NCBI RefSeq assembly: GCF_001949145.1
Contig: NW_019091361.1
Coordinates: forward strand, 161,004 to 225,003
Direction: 5' to 3'
Source: Acanthaster planci
Taxonomy: Eukaryota; Echinodermata; Asteroidea; Valvatida; Acanthasteridae
Length of the DNA stretch: 64,000 bases
This document shows, piece after piece, positions 60,296-64,000 of the stretch. The first letter of the stretch is position 1. Every line of letters begins with the position of its first letter. The position numbers and the translations under genes are program-made. The notes beneath the pieces were generated by a model, which saw only the letters and a list, made by a program, of their open reading frames with translations, did not search any database and was not told the origin of the DNA.

Positions 60296-61911
60296 GTAAG
60301 CTGAGCTAGAAGTTTTAAAAAATGTTATTTTTTTAAAGAATTAGGTTCAATTACTGAATGGGGCAAAAGTGGTCATTGATTGAAGGGTTTCAAGTACAAA
60401 TGACCAAAACAATTGCATACTTAGCCTGGCCTAACGTTAGACAACCCACAGCTAGCAGCTCAAAACTTATTTTTACTTTTTATTAATGTAACGTTCAGTT
60501 AAGCCAAACCATATGCGTGAAGTTTGTAACGCACCCCGAAAGGCATTTGCTTGACCATATCGAGTGGATGCGTCCTTGCCGTCTTCATGTACATGCAGGC
60601 CTACATAATCTGATCATGGAGGTGGAATCATTTTAGCCTACGACGGCGTACATGTATGTACATGTACACATGGATTAACACAACCCCATGGTCAGTAGGC
60701 TGTGACTTGGAAAACGTGTAGGTCAATGACATAATGATAATGTACAGAGTACATGATTAGGTGGGGACATGATCTTCTAGGGAGTGCACCTCAGCTCGGT
60801 TCATTTTGCTGAATATTGTCTCGTCTTTTTTTTATTAATAGGCCTAGACCTGTTACACTTTTGTAACCTGGCCGTCAAGGTGCTGCCTTATCTCATTAAA
60901 TACTGCAGGGTTGAGCCCTGCTTCAGTTGGGATTTTTTTTCTTAAGTTTTTCAATGAAATTTTTTTTTATAAATGTTTTTCTTTTCTTTTTTTAAAAATG
61001 ATGCCCGAGACGCGAGAGCCCCTAATTACAGATAAAATCGAATCTGATTCCTGTTTCTAATCATACAGATTGGTGCAATAAAAGTAGACATCAATCAATG
61101 TTATAACTATAGCCATAGTATATTATATTTTTTATATGGGGGCTCTGAACTGGGAAAGAGTTCCACATACGGACGCCACTCAGCACCCTGTGCACAAATC
61201 ATATGAGACTGGTCTGAAAATTTCAAAGTGTTTTCTGTGTATGTGTATTGGTTTTTTCCCTCCTAAATTGAACTTTTCTGGACATGTTTTTGCTTTCTGA
61301 TGGCCAGTAGGTCACTTTCGGGAATAATTACTAGTGTCTGTACATAGAACTCTTCCCCTGAAAAGATACCATTTAAATATTAAATTCACTTTCCATAGCC
61401 CAGTGATAGCATACATGTAGCTGAAACAAGGGTTCAGGTTTGAATCCATGGTCAGTTTCAAATTGTTTTGCCATCCTTTGATGTTGCGCCACAGCAGGAC
61501 TTCAGGGACTGCGCGTGCAGTCCCACAACGACTGGTTATTTTTCATCACTGTATATATGTTGCTTTCACTCCGTCATAGTGTGTTATGTTGAGATTATTA
61601 GTTATCAACCACTGTCATAAACATGCACTCTAACACCCATGTGACCGTTCTGCTTTCTTTTTCAATTTGGAGTGACGTGTTTCTAATTAAAACATTAAAA
61701 GTAATTATTTGATTACTTTTCATGTACCATGTTTTTCAAGCAATATTTCACCTGAAAGCTAATAATGAGCTCAGTCCCAGAAAATTATCTATTCAATTTG
61801 AAAATCTGTTTTCCAAGGTGCCCCACCCTAGTAGCACGGGAAATACATGAACTGTACATCTCTATGGAGAAAGCTAATCTTTTGCTTTTTGATCTTTATT
61901 GATTATGACAG
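60296..61911 (+). other. Predicted intron 1 of the RRBP1-like gene
   Basis: 1.6 kb without coding potential. It includes hexamers near 60650, T runs (60830-60990) and a tRNA-like SINE fragment (61396-61447). Confidence 0.45.
61396..61447 (+). repeat. tRNA-like SINE fragment
   Basis: TAGCCCAGTGATAGC resembles a pol III A box (as in TAGCTCAGTGGTAGA), and GGTTTGAATCC at 61437-61447 resembles a B box, at tRNA-like spacing. The anticodon arm and acceptor stem are not convincing. It is probably a decayed SINE head. Confidence 0.4.
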
Positions 61912-61930
61912 GTTCAAATCCAGATCAACC

Positions 61931-62780
61931 ATGATTGCTGTTGATTTGTACGAGCCCCAGGTCTTGGCTCTGGTTGTATTTGCCAGTTTCATTGGCCTAT
62001 CTGCCTTGGTCTATATCATCTCTATCTTCACCATGAAGGAGAAGACATATGAGGAAGCCATAGCTGAGCAGAGAGCCCGTCTGGACAAAGAGCAGCAACT
62101 ACAACGAGACCAGCGGCAGAAACGTCGTCAAGCTTTCCCTCGTAAGAAGAAAGAGAAGGCTAATGACATCGACCAGTCTACTCCACCCCCATCTCCTCCA
62201 TCACCTCCATCACCGCCGGTTGAGGAGAAAATCAAACCAGCAGTTGAGCAACAACAGGCTGCCGCTCCACCTCCTGCTCCTCAGCCCAAGACCAAGTCTC
62301 CTAAGCAGGCAAAGCAAACCAAACCACAGCTGGAACAGCAGCAGCAGCAGCAGCAACAGCCCAAGCAAAAGCAGCAACAGCAGCCAAAGGTAAAAGAGGC
62401 TACCAAAGAAGTATCATCCAGAGAAGCTCCATCCAAAAAGGCCCTCAAGGAGACCCAGGTGAAAGAAGCTCCCATTGAGAAAGCTGCCACTGCATCCACT
62501 AAAGCAGCCCCTCCTCCAGCCAAGACGGAAACCTCTCCTAAGCCTAACCAGAAGTCCAGTCAGAAGTCCTCCCAGAAACCGAAGCCTGTTGAGGAGAAGC
62601 TCCAGAAGAAAGAAGCACCAATAGTTGCCCAGAAAGCAACTGATTCTCAAGCTGCACCGCCGCCTCCCAAGAAAGATGGCAGTGGGGCCCAGAGTTCTCC
62701 CTCGAAGACCAAGATCAAAGGAGCAAAATCTGGAGCAACAGTGGAGGAAAAAGCAACTGCAGGACCAAGTGGTGATTCAG
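61931..62780 (+). CDS. RRBP1/kinectin-like ER membrane protein, N-terminal exon (partial)
   Basis: Proteins of this family sit in the rough ER membrane by an N-terminal anchor and bind ribosomes, microtubules or kinesin. The exon starts at an acceptor (TATGACAG|G, 61911/61912), begins at ATG 61931 and ends at GATTCAG|GTAAGG (62780), phase 1, with 283 full codons. Residues about 12-36 are hydrophobic (VLALVVFASFIGLSALVYII). MKEKTYEEAIAEQRARLDKE follows, matching the MKETxYEEALAxQR motif of RRBP1 and kinectin. Then comes a long Lys/Pro/Gln/Ala-rich tail with a Pro-rich run (about 77-90), a poly-Gln stretch (62336-62360) and KKEAP-type basic words. The coiled coil expected next lies beyond the window. 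RRBP1 fits better than KTN1, but I cannot decide. An upstream in-frame extension to 61847 crosses the acceptor and is less likely. Confidence 0.8.
62333..62384 (+). repeat. CAG/CAA microsatellite encoding poly-Gln
   Basis: An AGCAGCAGCAGCAGCAGCAACAG run, interrupted by CCCAAGCAAAAG and followed by more CAGCAACAGCAG. It lies in the coding exon of the RRBP1-like protein and is likely polymorphic in length. Confidence 0.8.
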
Positions 62781-64000
62781 GTAAGGCAATATCATAGTGA
62801 AATCCCTGCCATAGGTGAGATGTTACACAGTTTCTGTGTTGTGTAATAGCCTCATGAAAAAAGCATTTAAAAATTCAGTACACATTGGGTCAGCTACTAA
62901 CCCTAACCCCTCGGCCCGTTTTGCTAGACCCTCCTCAATCCTCCAGAATCCTCCAAAATTTCTTGAAAATGTTACTCGGAGGTGTGCCTACTGCCTCAAT
63001 CCTTCCAAATCCTCCGGCAATTCCTGTCATTATGTTGAGTCAGTACGAATGGCATTCTTGAGCAGTGCGGTCGATTAAAAAAAAACTGTACCGGGTTGAA
63101 TTTATGCAGGACTAAGCAAAAACAACACAAGGTTTAACCCACGACCTTCATGCATGGCATCCTTCGCCATAAGCCATGCACTTCTGCCATTCACCCTCAA
63201 TCCTCCAAAATCCTCCAAAACCAGCCAAAGGATTGTGGAGGATTGAGGAGGGTTAGGGCTAATACCAATACAGGGGATTTATGTTCGATCAATTTGTTTG
63301 CTGTTCAGACAACCATGTTTGCTGTCAATATGTATTCACTGTTGGGTATAAGTACATGTACCTTTCTGGTTTGGGGATACATGTAGGTTTAATTTCATTG
63401 GATATTATATCCATGATGTGCAGTGTGTTGGCAGAACTGCAATTTATGAGAGAGTCACTCTTCCGTAGTTGGACAGAATTCTATTGGGCAGGCTCCTTTG
63501 GTCACTGACACATGTATTTCATAGGGAGAGCCAAGGTTGAAAGCACAGTGCACTATGGTTTTACCACTACATGTATATAGAGGGTAGGCATACATGTACA
63601 TGTATGACTTGAAATGCTTACATGTACATGTAATGTCTTTTAATATTAAATACTGGTACATGTACATACATGTAGTGGTACATGTCCATGTACAGTATGC
63701 GTATCATTCCCCAATCCATGTGTGAGGGGTTTTCCCTATACATTTTCACTTGTGCCATTGATGTTTGAGTATTGGATATCTGCATGTGAATGTCTACATG
63801 TAAACGACTCCTGTTGACCATTGTTGGTCTTTCATTATAAAAACTTGTCTCTGGATTAACATGTATGTGAGCACGCATCAACATTTAGGCCTATAGTTCA
63901 GGTTTGAGTAACTATTGAAAAGTGTTGCAGGAACTTACATGTACTCTCGTAATCATGTACATGTACCACAAGGCGATGAGAATTTTAAGGAAAAGAGGGG
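62781..64000 (+). other. Intron of the RRBP1-like gene (to the window edge)
   Basis: No second coding exon is seen. From about 63350 the TACATG hexamer is dense again (63590-63690 and 63950-63970). The minus-strand ORFs here are derived from the repeat. Confidence 0.5.
62896..63265. mobile_element. Inverted-repeat element with CCCTCCTCAATCCTCC ends
   Basis: The left part (CTAACCCTAACCCC...CCCTCCTCAATCCTCCAGAATCC) is mirrored at the right by GGATTGTGGAGGATTGAGGAGGGTTAGGG. Further CCTCCAAAATCC words occur inside, so several hairpins are possible. The middle (about 63128-63185) looks faintly tRNA-like on the minus strand (GTGGGTTAAACC). No protein is encoded. It lies in an intron of the RRBP1-like gene. 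Confidence 0.5.

Noticed and set aside
61847-61930. In-frame N-terminal extension of the RRBP1-like protein
   Set aside because: The good acceptor at 61911 and the family's usual start at the membrane anchor favour ATG 61931.
62898-62912. Telomere-like CTAACCCTAACCCC
   Set aside because: Only two imperfect units, part of the inverted-repeat element at 62896-63265.

Overview
This window is eukaryotic nuclear DNA from an animal. Genes are split by many GT-AG introns, introns run to about 9 kb, mobile-element relics are frequent, and the proteins match well-known animal families. Conservation with vertebrate orthologues is very high. The interspersed repeats (a tRNA-derived SINE with a 'ctttataaat...aataatt' type 3' end, short MITEs, and an extremely dense TACATG/ACATGT hexamer) fit a marine invertebrate. 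An echinoderm or another invertebrate deuterostome is my best guess, but this is inference and a mollusc is not excluded.

Layout. (1) 416-619, minus: first coding exon of an unidentified coiled-coil protein that runs off the left edge. (2) 620-4322: intergenic/5' region with a perfect CRE palindrome and a TA-flanked MITE. (3) 4348-52070, plus: a complete HECTD1-type HECT E3 ubiquitin ligase, reconstructed here as 43 coding exons that stay in frame throughout (7485 nt, 2494 codons plus stop). It has ARM-like repeats, ankyrin repeats, a SUN-like domain, a remnant MIB/HERC2 domain, Ser/Thr-rich and acidic linkers, and a HECT domain with catalytic Cys at 51972-51974. Introns 1 and 2 (8.8 and 9.2 kb) are saturated with the ACATGT hexamer; the rest of the gene is nearly free of it. 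(4) 52071-53.9 kb: HECTD1 3'UTR. (5) 54923-58100, minus: a complete six-exon ENOPH1 (enolase-phosphatase E1, methionine salvage), tail-to-tail with HECTD1. (6) 58.1-60.1 kb: ENOPH1 upstream and intergenic DNA. (7) From about 60.2 kb, plus: the start of an RRBP1/kinectin-like ER membrane protein, with a noncoding first exon and one 850-nt coding stretch; the gene continues off the right edge.

The genes are unrelated housekeeping functions (ubiquitination, methionine salvage, ER membrane/ribosome or motor binding) and show no operon-like relation. I found no undescribed multi-gene system. The points most worth a second look are: a stop-free 147-nt intron inside the HECT domain, apparent loss of most of the MIB/HERC2 domain, a GC-AG intron, an overlapping upstream ORF at the HECTD1 start, the compartmentalised palindromic hexamer, a 69-bp-arm hairpin element with a second copy that ends at an assembly N, and several TTAA-flanked MITEs in HECTD1 introns.
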